Assembly (NCBI RefSeq): GCF_001580365.1
Contig: NZ_CP014480.1
Coordinates: forward strand, 868,001-932,000
Direction: 5' to 3'
Origin: Kocuria turfanensis
GTDB taxonomy: Bacteria > Actinomycetota > Actinomycetes > Actinomycetales > Micrococcaceae
DNA length: 64,000 nt
The position numbers and the translations under genes are program-made. The notes beneath the pieces were generated by a model. It had not been told where the DNA came from, did not search any database, and worked only from the letters and a program-made list of their open reading frames with translations. Each line of letters begins with the position of its first letter. Position 1 is the first letter of the stretch. Shown in pieces: positions 26,093 to 33,720 of the stretch.

Positions 26093-28285
26093 TCAGCGGG
26101 TGGGGACGGCGAGGGGCCGCGCCCCGGCGCGGCCGGACTCGGCGGCGGTGGCGGCCAGGTGGGCCGGGGAGAGGTCGAGCCGGCGCAGCAGCTGGGCGTT
26201 GAGGGCGACCACGATGGTGGAGACCGACATGAGGACCGCGCCGACGGCCGGGGACAGCACGATCCCGACGGGGGCGAGGACGCCGGCGGCCAGGGGAACG
26301 GCGACGACGTTGTAGCCGGCCGCCCACACCAGGTTCTGGATCATCTTGGTGTAGCTGGCCCGGGAGAGGTCGATCATCGACAGCACCGAGCGGGGGTCGT
26401 TGCCGGCCAGGACCACCCCGGCGGACTCCATGGCCACGTCGGTGCCGGCCCCGATCGCGATGCCGACCTCGGCGCGGGCCAGGGCCGGGGCGTCGTTGAC
26501 GCCGTCGCCGACCATCGCCACGGTCATGCCGCGGTCCTGCAGCTCGACGACCTTGCTGTCCTTGTCCTGCGGGAGGACCTCGGCGAAGACCTCGTCGATG
26601 CCCAGTTCGGCGCCCACGGCGTCGGCGACCTGGCGGGCGTCGCCGGTGATCATGGCGACCTTCACCCCGCGGTCCTGCAGGGCGGCCACCGCAGCGCGGG
26701 ACTCCGCGCGGACCGTGTCCTCCAGGGCCAGGGCGCCGATGACCTGTCCGTCGCGCAGCACGTGGAGCACCCCGGCCCCGCGGGAGGTCCACTCGCGGAC
26801 GGCCGGCCCCAGGGCGGCGGGGGTCTCGAGGCGGAGCTCGCGCAGCAGGTTGGGCCCGCCGACCGTGATCCGGGCACCGTCGACGGCGGCGGTCACGCCG
26901 CGGCCGGTGGCCGCTCGGAAGTCGGTGCCGCGCAGGTCCAGCCGCCGCGCCTCGGCGTCGTGCGCGGCGGCGGTGACGATGGCCCGGCCCACCGGGTGCT
27001 CGCTGTCGGCCTCGGCCGCGGCGGCCAGGGCCAGCAGCTCCCCCTCGGAGGTGCCGGGGACGGGGGCGGCGCCGGTCACGGCGTGGGCGCCCTCGGTGAG
27101 GGTGCCGGTCTTGTCGAACAGGACCACGTCGATGGTGCGCATCCGCTCCAGGGCCAGGCGGTCCTTGATCAGCACCCCGGCGCGGGCGGCGCGCTCGGTG
27201 GAGATGGCGATGACCAGGGGGATGGCCAGCCCCAGGGCGTGGGGGCAGGCGATGACCAGCACGGTGACCGTCCGGACCACCGCGTCGTCGGGGCTGCCCA
27301 GCAGCGTCCAGGTGACGGCGGTGAGGATGCCGGCCACCAGGGCGAACCAGAACAGCAGCGCGGCGGCGCGGTCGGCCAGGGCCTGGGCGCGGGACGAGGA
27401 CTCCTGGGCGTCGGCGACCATCCGCTGGATGCCGGCCAGGGCGGTGTCGGCCCCCACCGCCTCGACCCGCACCCGCACGGTGCTGTCGGTGGCGACCGTC
27501 CCCGCCACGACCGCATCGCCGGGCGACCGGGAGACGGTCCGCGACTCGCCCGTGATCATGGACTCGTCGAACTCGGCCGTCCCGTCGAGGATCACCCCGT
27601 CGGCCGGCACGCGGGCCCCGGAGCGGACCAGCACCACGTCGCCCACGGAGAGCTCACCGATCCGGACGGTCACGGTCCCGTCCTCCACGACCTTCTCCGC
27701 CTCGTCGGGCAGCAGGGCCGCCAGGGCGTCCAGGGCGCTGGAGGCCGCGCCCAGGGCGCGCATCTCCATCCAGTGGCCCAGCAGCATGATCACCACCAGC
27801 AGCGCCAGCTCCCACCAGAAGTCCAGCTCGAAGCCGCCGATGCCCAGCGTGGTGACCCACGAGGCGACGAACGCGACCGAGATCGCCATGGCGATCAGCA
27901 GCATCATCCCGGGCTGCCGCGACCTCAGCTCGGTGAGCCCTCCCCGCAGGAAGGGCAGGCCGCCGTAGCCGAAGATCACCGTCCCCAGCACCGGCGGGAG
28001 CCAGGCCGAGCCCGGGAACGCGGGGACGTGGTAGCCCAGCAGGTGGCCGACCATCGGGCTGAAGACCACCACCGGGACCGCGAGCACGAGGCAGAGCCAG
28101 AACCGGTTCTTGAACATCGCCGTGGAGTGCCCGGCGTGCTCACCGTGGGTGTGGACCGTGTGCTCCTCGTCCACGGCCGAGTGGGCGGGACCGTGCGGCA
28201 TGGCCTGCCCGTGCGTGTCGGCGTCGCCGGGGTGGCGCCCGAGGCCACCCCCGTGCGCGTGCGGGTGGGTGTCCGGGGTGTTCAT
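26093..28285 (-). CDS. copB: CopB-type copper-translocating P-type ATPase
   Basis: A 730-residue P1B ATPase for copper export. The metal-site motif is CPH (347-349), typical of the CopB (P1B-3) subgroup and unlike CPC of CopA. Other motifs: TGES (246-249), phosphorylated Asp391 in DKTGTLTEG, SEHPVG, and GDGVNDAPAL. The first 54 residues hold 12 histidines in place of a heavy-metal-associated domain. The ATG at 28285 overlaps the kinase stop as ATGA, but a promoter with a CsoR-like operator lies about 90-115 bases upstream, inside the kinase gene. It heads the block ATPase-DUF305-SHOCT-oxidase. Confidence 0.93.
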   Translation of the reverse strand: MNTPDTHPHAHGGGLGRHPGDADTHGQAMPHGPAHSAVDEEHTVHTHGEHAGHSTAMFKNRFWLCLVLAVPVVVFSPMVGHLLGYHVPAFPGSAWLPPVLGTVIFGYGGLPFLRGGLTELRSRQPGMMLLIAMAISVAFVASWVTTLGIGGFELDFWWELALLVVIMLLGHWMEMRALGAASSALDALAALLPDEAEKVVEDGTVTVRIGELSVGDVVLVRSGARVPADGVILDGTAEFDESMITGESRTVSRSPGDAVVAGTVATDSTVRVRVEAVGADTALAGIQRMVADAQESSSRAQALADRAAALLFWFALVAGILTAVTWTLLGSPDDAVVRTVTVLVIACPHALGLAIPLVIAISTERAARAGVLIKDRLALERMRTIDVVLFDKTGTLTEGAHAVTGAAPVPGTSEGELLALAAAAEADSEHPVGRAIVTAAAHDAEARRLDLRGTDFRAATGRGVTAAVDGARITVGGPNLLRELRLETPAALGPAVREWTSRGAGVLHVLRDGQVIGALALEDTVRAESRAAVAALQDRGVKVAMITGDARQVADAVGAELGIDEVFAEVLPQDKDSKVVELQDRGMTVAMVGDGVNDAPALARAEVGIAIGAGTDVAMESAGVVLAGNDPRSVLSMIDLSRASYTKMIQNLVWAAGYNVVAVPLAAGVLAPVGIVLSPAVGAVLMSVSTIVVALNAQLLRRLDLSPAHLAATAAESGRAGARPLAVPTR

Positions 28286-29571
28286 GATGAGCTCCTTCCG
28301 CGGCTGTGCGAGGTGGGCGGCGGCTCCGGTGCGGCTGCACGGCGTGCCGGCCGGGGCCCGTCCGTGAACCCGAGACTATACCCCCCAGGGGTATGTTTCA
28401 AGAGGCCGGGGTCGCCTGCCGGCACCGCGTGCTCGGAGGGCGCCGTGCCCTCGGAGGACGCCGGGCACCGGACGGGCAGCACCGCCCGGAACTCGGCGCC
28501 CCGCCCGGGGCCGGCCGAGCTCGCCTCGAGCGCACCGCCGTGGGCCTCCACGAGCGCCTTGGAGATGGTGAGTCCGATGCCGGAGCCGCCGTGCTCCCGG
28601 TCCCGGGCGGTGTCCCCGCGGTAGAAGCGCTCGAAGACGTGCGGCAGATGCTCCGCCGCGATGCCCTCCCCCGTGTCGGCGACCCGCAGCACCACGGCCG
28701 TGGTGCCGAGCCGGGCCGCACCGAGGACCATCTCCCCGCCGGGCGGGGTGTGGCGCAGGGCGTTGGAGAGGAGATTGCCCAGCACCTGCCCCATCCGCTG
28801 CGGATCCACGGGCAGGACCGCACCGGCCGTGCCGTCCTCGACCCGCAGCGCCACCCCCTTGGCGGCGCAGGCCTCCCGGGCCGCGTCGGCGGCCGCGCCC
28901 AGCAGCTGCGCCACGGGCACGGGCGAGCGCTCCAGGACCATGCGGCCCTCCTCGGCCCGGGAGACGTCGTCGATGTCCTCCACCAGCCGCGTGAGCCGGG
29001 AGAGCTGCTCGGCCAGGACGGCGCCGGTGCTCGCGTCGAACTCGGTGACGCCGTCCTCGAGCCCCTCGAGGTAGACGCCGAGCACGGACAGGGGGGTGCG
29101 CATCTCGTGCGCGAGGTCGGAGAGCATCCGGCGCCGGACGCCCTCGGTGGCCTCGAGCTCGGCGGCCATCGCGTTGAAGGCGGCCGCCAGGGCGTCGACC
29201 TCGCTGCCGGCGCCCATGGCCGGGACCCGGGCACCCCAGCGGCCCCGGGCCAGGTCCTGCGCGGCCCGGGTGAGGGCGGCGAGCGGGCCGCGCAGCCGGC
29301 GGGCCAGGGAGGCGCTCACGGCCAGCGCGCAGGCCAGCGCGGTGACCAGGGCCACGCCGAGCGTCCACAGGCCGGCGTCCCGGTAGGCGCGCTCGACGTG
29401 CATCAGCTGGGCCGGGTCCGGCTCGGCCCCGGCGCGCACCAGGTGCTCGTGGAACAGCGGCGGCCCGGCGAGGGAGGCCACGACCGCCGCGGCGAGCACG
29501 CTCGCCGCCACCACCAGCAGCTGGGCGAGCAGGAAGCGCGCCGCCAGCCCCCGCTCGCGCCGCGCCGTCAC
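28282..29571 (-). CDS. Sensor histidine kinase of the copper locus
   Basis: A 429-residue membrane sensor: spans at about 12-36 and 69-90 flank a short outside loop, then HAMP (91-145), HisKA with His155 in SDLAHEMRTPLSVL, and ATPase motifs NLLSNALRHTPPGG, ADTGEGIAAEHLPHVFERF and GGSGIGLTISKALVEAHGG. The catalytic core ends near 367; the last 62 residues (CPASSEGTAPSE onward) are not kinase-like and are encoded by DNA that also holds the copB promoter and operator. GTG 29571 overlaps the regulator stop as GTGA. By position it likely senses copper or envelope stress (CutS/CopS-like); the signal is inferred. Confidence 0.9.
   Translation of the reverse strand: MTARRERGLAARFLLAQLLVVAASVLAAAVVASLAGPPLFHEHLVRAGAEPDPAQLMHVERAYRDAGLWTLGVALVTALACALAVSASLARRLRGPLAALTRAAQDLARGRWGARVPAMGAGSEVDALAAAFNAMAAELEATEGVRRRMLSDLAHEMRTPLSVLGVYLEGLEDGVTEFDASTGAVLAEQLSRLTRLVEDIDDVSRAEEGRMVLERSPVPVAQLLGAAADAAREACAAKGVALRVEDGTAGAVLPVDPQRMGQVLGNLLSNALRHTPPGGEMVLGAARLGTTAVVLRVADTGEGIAAEHLPHVFERFYRGDTARDREHGGSGIGLTISKALVEAHGGALEASSAGPGRGAEFRAVLPVRCPASSEGTAPSEHAVPAGDPGLLKHTPGGYSLGFTDGPRPARRAAAPEPPPTSHSRGRSSS
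28375..28401 (-). promoter_or_regulatory. Predicted copB promoter with CsoR-like operator
   Basis: On the minus strand TTGAAA (28401-28396), a 15-base spacer and TATAGT (28380-28375). The spacer is occupied by a dyad ATACCCC-CCA-GGGGTAT (28378-28394), the type of site bound by the Cu(I) repressor CsoR in actinobacteria. A repressor there would block the promoter until copper appears. No csoR gene is in the window, so the repressor would come from elsewhere. The whole element lies in the 3' coding part of the sensor kinase. Confidence 0.7.
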
Positions 29572-30290
29572 CGCGCCACCATCCGGTAGCCGACCCCGCG
29601 GACGGTCTCCACGTAGCGGGGCGCGGCCGGGTCGTCGCCGATCTTGCGCCGCAGGTGGCCGATGTGCACGTCCACGAGGTGCTCGTCCCCCACCCAGGCC
29701 GGGTCCCACACCACGTCGATGAGCCGGCGACGGGACATCGCCTCCCGGGGCCGCTGGGTCAGGGCCGCCAGCAGGTCGAACTCGGTGCGCGTCAGGGGCA
29801 CCCGCTCCCCCGCCACCCGCACCTGCCGGCCCGGGACGTCGACCTCCAGCTCCCCGAACACGCGCGGCGCGGCGGCACCGTCCGGTTGGGCGACGGTGCG
29901 CGGGCGCCGCATGACCGCCTGCACCCGGGCGACGAGCTCCCGGACGCTGAACGGCTTGGTGATGTAGTCGTCGGCACCCGTGGCCAGACCGGCGAGCCGG
30001 TCCTCCTCGTCCCCGCGCGCGGTCAGCATCAGGACGTAGCACTCCGAGGAGGCGCGGATCCTCCGGCACACCTCGACCCCGTCCAGTCCGGGCAGCCCCA
30101 GGTCCAGGACCACGACGTCGGGCGCGCCGGCGTCGGCCGCCTCCAGCGCGGCCGGACCGGTGTGCGCCTGGGTGACGTCGTACCCGGCCCGCACCAGGTA
30201 GGACGCGACCATCCCCGCGAGCGCCTTCTCGTCGTCCACCACCAGCACCCGTCCGGCCGGGCGGGCGGCGTCCTCGACAGCAGTTCCCAT
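29568..30290 (-). CDS. OmpR/PhoB-family response regulator
   Basis: 240 residues: receiver domain with acidic pair Asp19/Asp20, phospho-acceptor Asp63 (VVVLDLGLPGLDG) and Lys112 (ITKPFSVREL), then a winged helix (LTRTEFDLLAALTQRP and HIGHLRRKIGDDP, ending RGVGYRMVAR). ATG 30290 is the first good start and gives the usual family length. It is coupled to the sensor kinase by a GTGA overlap, and the pair leads into the copper ATPase, so it is probably the copper/envelope regulator of this locus. Confidence 0.93.
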   Translation of the reverse strand: MGTAVEDAARPAGRVLVVDDEKALAGMVASYLVRAGYDVTQAHTGPAALEAADAGAPDVVVLDLGLPGLDGVEVCRRIRASSECYVLMLTARGDEEDRLAGLATGADDYITKPFSVRELVARVQAVMRRPRTVAQPDGAAAPRVFGELEVDVPGRQVRVAGERVPLTRTEFDLLAALTQRPREAMSRRRLIDVVWDPAWVGDEHLVDVHIGHLRRKIGDDPAAPRYVETVRGVGYRMVAR

Positions 30291-30409
30291 GCGTCCAGTG
30301 TCCTCCCGGACCGGTCGCCGGTGCCTGCGGAGCGGGCCGCGCGCGCGGATCTTCGTCATTTCTTCAGCATTGCCCCGGCACCGCGCCCGCCCCGTGGAGG
30401 AATCCGGGC

Positions 30410-30439
30410 TTGCACCACGACCGACAGTCGGCTTAGCAT
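30410..30439 (+). promoter_or_regulatory. Predicted promoter of the STAS-like gene with spacer dyad
   Basis: TTGCAC (30410-30415), an 18-base spacer and TAGCAT (30434-30439). The spacer contains the perfect dyad CCGAC-A-GTCGG (30421-30431), a possible operator. RNA would start near 30446, about 73 bases before the GTG at 30519. Confidence 0.5.
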
Positions 30440-30518
30440 TCCAGGGCACCCTGACGGACAGCAGGCTGAGCAGTTGCCGGGGGTGCGCGACCGGTCGTCC
30501 CGTGAAGGAGTGAACCCC

Positions 30519-30911
30519 GTGCAGCGCAAGATCTCCGTCCTCGTCGAGGTGGACCTCGACGGCCGGTACGTCCGCGTCGACGTGACCGGAGCCGTGACCG
30601 CGGTCAACCAGCAGGGGCTGCACCCCGTGCTGCGGCGGGCCCGCACGATGCTCCCCGCGGCCACCGTGCGCCTGGACCTCAGCTGCGTGCGCGATCTGGA
30701 CCCGCACGCCCTCGACCTGCTCCGCGAGGCGGTGGAGCAGGATCCGGGCCTCGGCGACGCCGTGGAGATCCTCGCCCCGGAGCGGATCCCCTCCGGGGCC
30801 GCAGCCACCGCCCTGGACGCCCGGCGCCGGCTGCGGCACGGGATCCTGCAGCGCCGTGCCGGCGAGCTTCCCGTGCCGCTGCCCCAGCCCGCGCTCAGCG
30901 CCGCCTCCTGA
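30519..30911 (+). CDS. STAS-like small protein
   Basis: 130 residues with strand-helix alternation and a core reading VEVDLDGRYVRVDVTGAVTA, then TVRLDLSCVRDLDPHALDLL, which resembles the beta-alpha layout of STAS/anti-anti-sigma proteins. The phosphorylated Ser of true antagonists appears replaced by Asp/Pro (DLDPHAL). GTG 30519 has AAGGAG at 8 bases. No partner anti-sigma gene is adjacent. The assignment is tentative and a role in regulation is only inferred from the fold. Confidence 0.6.
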   Translation: MQRKISVLVEVDLDGRYVRVDVTGAVTAVNQQGLHPVLRRARTMLPAATVRLDLSCVRDLDPHALDLLREAVEQDPGLGDAVEILAPERIPSGAAATALDARRRLRHGILQRRAGELPVPLPQPALSAAS

Positions 30912-31060
30912 CGGTTCCGGCCACCAGGGGCCGGACCGGCGCCGGGTCGCCGAGCGCAACGTTGCCGCGTCCACGACCGGGGGTGCAAAGATTGGCGGCA
31001 GTGCACGCACGATCCTGAGCAGTGCCGCACCGGGGGACGAGAAAGAGAACGGCGGGACGC

Positions 31061-32317
31061 ATGAACGACCACTCCACCCAGGACCGGGCCACGGAGGCCG
31101 CCGGCGGGCTCGACCCCCGCCGTTCGGCCGGACGGGTGGTCGCCGTCGACGCAGCCCGCGGTCTGGCGCTCGCGGGGATGACCGCCGTCCACTTCCTGCC
31201 GGACGCCTACCCGGACAACAACCGGCCGACGCTGTCGTGGTTGCTCTTCGCCGGGGACTCCGCAGCGCTGTTCGCCCTGCTCGCGGGCGTGGGCCTCGCC
31301 CTCGCCTCCGGCGGCCGCCGGCCCCGACGGGGCAGGGACCTCACGGCCGTGCGGGCCGGGACGGCCGTGCGGGCCCTGCTCATCATGCTGGTCGGCCTGA
31401 CGATCGGGTACCTGATGCCCCCGGATCCTCCGGCCGTCGGCATCCTCGTCCACTACGGCGCCTTCTTCCTGCTCGCCCTGCCGTTCCTGGGTCTGCGGGC
31501 ACGGACGCTGCTGGCGTGCTCGGGCGCCTTCCTGGTGCTGGGGCCGCTGCTCATCCACTGGCTCGCCGACCGGGTGCCGGAGCACACGGACGCGAACCCG
31601 ACGTTCGCGAGCCTGTTCACGGAGCCCGTGGCGGTCTTCTGGCAGCTGCTCGTCACGGGCGGGTACCCGGCGGTGGCCTACCTGGCCTATCTGCTGGCGG
31701 GTCTGGCCGTGGGCCGGCTCAACCTCAAGAACCTGCACGTCCAGCTCCGGCTCCTGGCGGCCGGGCTCGGCCTCGCGGCCGTCTCGAAGCTGCTCTCCTG
31801 GCTGCTCCTCTACGCCGCGGACGGCTACAACGTGCTGCTGTACAGCATCGAGTCCCTGACCCGGGCGGACCTCGAGCACATCATCGTCTTCGGCGCCGAG
31901 GGCGAGCTGCCCACGAACACCCTGTGGTGGCAGGTGATCGCCGCCCCGCACGTCAACACGCCGCTCTCCGTCGGCTGGAGCCTGGGGGTGAGCCTGGCGG
32001 TGCTCGCCGCGTTCCTGCTCCTGGAGCGGCAGTTCGCCACGTGGCTGCTGCCGCTGACCGCCATGGGCGCCATGGCCCTCACCCTGTACGCCGGGCAGCT
32101 GGTGCTGCTCTCCACCGAGGTGCACCACAGCAGCCCCCTGCTGTGGTTCCTCGCCTGCCTGGTGGTCTCCGCCCTCGTGGCCCTGGCCTGGCGGCACGCC
32201 TTCGGCCGGGGGCCCCTGGAGCGGGTCGTGGCCGGCGCCGCGCACGCCACCGCCCGCACCGTCGCGGACCGGGCGAGGCCCCGCGACCCCGGGCCGCCGC
32301 GCACGCCCCTCGGCTAG
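31061..32317 (+). CDS. DUF1624/DUF418-type membrane protein (HGSNAT-like)
   Basis: A 418-residue polytopic membrane protein with about ten spans. The N-terminal VAVDAARGLALAGMTAVHFL and FALLAGVGLALASGG match the heparan-alpha-glucosaminide acetyltransferase-like (DUF1624) start, and the C-terminal half resembles DUF418. A conserved D..RG near residue 30-34 is the expected start of span 1. Homologues may move acyl groups across the membrane, but the substrate is unknown. ATG 31061 lacks a strong ribosome site. A hairpin (32348-32368) follows. Confidence 0.8.
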   Translation: MNDHSTQDRATEAAGGLDPRRSAGRVVAVDAARGLALAGMTAVHFLPDAYPDNNRPTLSWLLFAGDSAALFALLAGVGLALASGGRRPRRGRDLTAVRAGTAVRALLIMLVGLTIGYLMPPDPPAVGILVHYGAFFLLALPFLGLRARTLLACSGAFLVLGPLLIHWLADRVPEHTDANPTFASLFTEPVAVFWQLLVTGGYPAVAYLAYLLAGLAVGRLNLKNLHVQLRLLAAGLGLAAVSKLLSWLLLYAADGYNVLLYSIESLTRADLEHIIVFGAEGELPTNTLWWQVIAAPHVNTPLSVGWSLGVSLAVLAAFLLLERQFATWLLPLTAMGAMALTLYAGQLVLLSTEVHHSSPLLWFLACLVVSALVALAWRHAFGRGPLERVVAGAAHATARTVADRARPRDPGPPRTPLG

Positions 32318-32347
32318 CGGCCGACGCTCCGCCGCAGTCCCCCACCC

Positions 32348-32368
32348 CGCCCGGCGTCACGCCGGGCG
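32348..32368 (+). terminator. Hairpin after the DUF1624/DUF418 gene
   Basis: 9-bp stem CGCCCGGCG (32348-32356) and CGCCGGGCG (32360-32368) with a 3-base loop, 30 bases after the stop. Confidence 0.6.
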
Positions 32369-32481
32369 CGGAACCGGTGTCACCGGGCGGTCACACGCCC
32401 GCCCGATCCGTTACCGTGACAGCAGCGCCGCCCGGCGCCGGCAGGCGGATCGCCCGCGTGCCGTGGACCTCAGGAGGAACC

Positions 32482-32913
32482 ATGCCGAAACCCGTCGTCA
32501 GCAAGGCCAGCACCGTCTGGAACGGCGATCTCTTCAGCGGCTCGGGGAGCACCCGCCTGTCCGGCTCGGGCCTGGGCCCGATCGACGTGGACTGGAAGGC
32601 CCGCGCGGAGGAGGGCGCGGGGCCGCGGACGAGCCCCGAGGAGCTCATCGCCTCCGCCCACGCCACCTGCTTCGCCATGGCCCTGTCCAACGGACTGGCG
32701 CAGAACGACACCCCGCCCACCCGCCTGGACACCAGCGCGGAGGTGACGTTCGTCGCGGGCGAGGGGATCACGGGCATCGCGCTCAGCGTGCAGGCGGAGG
32801 TCGAGAACCTCTCGGCCGAGGACTTCGCGCGCCTGGCCGACGAGGCCAAGGCGAACTGCCCCGTCTCCCAGGCCCTGTCCGTGGACATCACCGTGGATGC
32901 CTCGCTGGCCTGA
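32482..32913 (+). CDS. OsmC-family peroxiredoxin
   Basis: A 143-residue cytoplasmic thiol peroxidase of the OsmC/Ohr fold that reduces organic hydroperoxides. The two reactive cysteines are Cys63 (SAHATCFAMALS) and Cys126 (KANCPVSQALS); the length and the second motif favour the OsmC branch. ATG 32482 has CAGGAGG upstream. TACCGT at 32412-32417 is a possible -10. A 16-bp hairpin at 32933-32968 ends the gene, which stands alone. Confidence 0.92.
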   Translation: MPKPVVSKASTVWNGDLFSGSGSTRLSGSGLGPIDVDWKARAEEGAGPRTSPEELIASAHATCFAMALSNGLAQNDTPPTRLDTSAEVTFVAGEGITGIALSVQAEVENLSAEDFARLADEAKANCPVSQALSVDITVDASLA

Positions 32914-32932
32914 GCGCGTGGCCTGAACGCGC

Positions 32933-32968
32933 AGGACCCGCCGGGCCGCCACCGGCCCGGCGGGTCCT
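32933..32968 (+). terminator. Hairpin after osmC
   Basis: Perfect 16-bp stem AGGACCCGCCGGGCCG (32933-32948) and CGGCCCGGCGGGTCCT (32953-32968) with a 4-base loop, 20 bases after the stop. Confidence 0.8.
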
Positions 32969-33145
32969 CACCCCTGGTGGCGCACGAGGGCTCCGCCGGG
33001 GTCCTCGCTCCGGCGATCCGTGCGGGCGGACCCGTGCGGACGGACCCGCGGCGTCACCGGGCGGACGACTCCGTGGCGTCACCGCGCACGTCCGTGCCCG
33101 CCACGGGCGTGCCGCCGGCCCCGGAGCCGTGCGCCGCTGGAACGG

Positions 33146-33484
33146 TCAGCGCGGCTGGGCGGGGTTGAACGGCGTGCCCTGGGACGGCGGGTTGATCGGC
33201 GGGCCGGAGGTCTCCGGCGAGACCGGGGACCCCTGGCTGGAGGAGGAGACCTCGGGGGCCTCGGTGGGCACCGACCCGCTGGGCTCGGCGCCCTGGCGCA
33301 GCGCCTCGAGCCGGCGCTCGAGGACCTGGACGACGGGCAGCCGGTCCCCGTGCGCGCGCTCGTAGGCGAGCAGCTGCTGCAGGCCGGACTCGTCGAGACC
33401 GGTGATCTTCGACCCGAGCACCCCCACGGGCAGGTGGTCGTAGTCGGGCAGCGGCAGGTCGTCGTGCTGAGGGATGTCGTTCAC
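33146..33484 (-). CDS. DUF8129 small protein
   Basis: 112 residues. The core LPLPDYDHLPVGVLGSKITG and AYERAHGDRLPVVQVLERRL is the conserved actinobacterial domain DUF8129, seen alone and in lipid-droplet-associated proteins; no enzymatic motif is present. The last 45 residues are Ser/Pro/Gln-rich and likely disordered. GTG 33484 has AAGGAG at 5 bases. Upstream on the minus strand, TTATCG (33571-33566), 17 bases, TACCGT (33548-33543) is a good promoter candidate. Function unknown. Confidence 0.78.
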   Translation of the reverse strand: MNDIPQHDDLPLPDYDHLPVGVLGSKITGLDESGLQQLLAYERAHGDRLPVVQVLERRLEALRQGAEPSGSVPTEAPEVSSSSQGSPVSPETSGPPINPPSQGTPFNPAQPR

Positions 33485-33542
33485 GTCTGCTCCTTCGGCG
33501 GTGGGCGCCGGAGACCCGGCGCCGGTCCTGCGATGTCCTGCC

Positions 33543-33580
33543 ACGGTAGCAGTACGCAGGACTGACGATAAGTGCACTTA
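33543..33580 (-). promoter_or_regulatory. Predicted DUF8129 promoter with 12-bp palindrome at -35
   Basis: TTATCG (33571-33566), 17-base spacer, TACCGT (33548-33543) read toward the DUF8129 gene. The perfect palindrome TAAGTGCACTTA (33569-33580) overlaps the -35 end and could be an operator acting also on the divergent PhoX-like gene. Confidence 0.45.
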
Positions 33581-33720
33581 CCTAGCAGTCACGACGCGTG
33601 GGTTGAGGAACCCGTCATGTGACGCCAAAGGGATGCACAGCAGGACCGGCATTCCTTAGTGTGACCATTCCGATGCAGTCGTCGCTGGACAGCCGTTGAT
33701 CCTCCCTGAGGAGTCCATTC

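Noticed and set aside
26400..27968. Long plus-strand frame opposite copB
   Set aside because: Ser/Arg/Thr-rich antisense shadow of the ATPase; no domain recognised.
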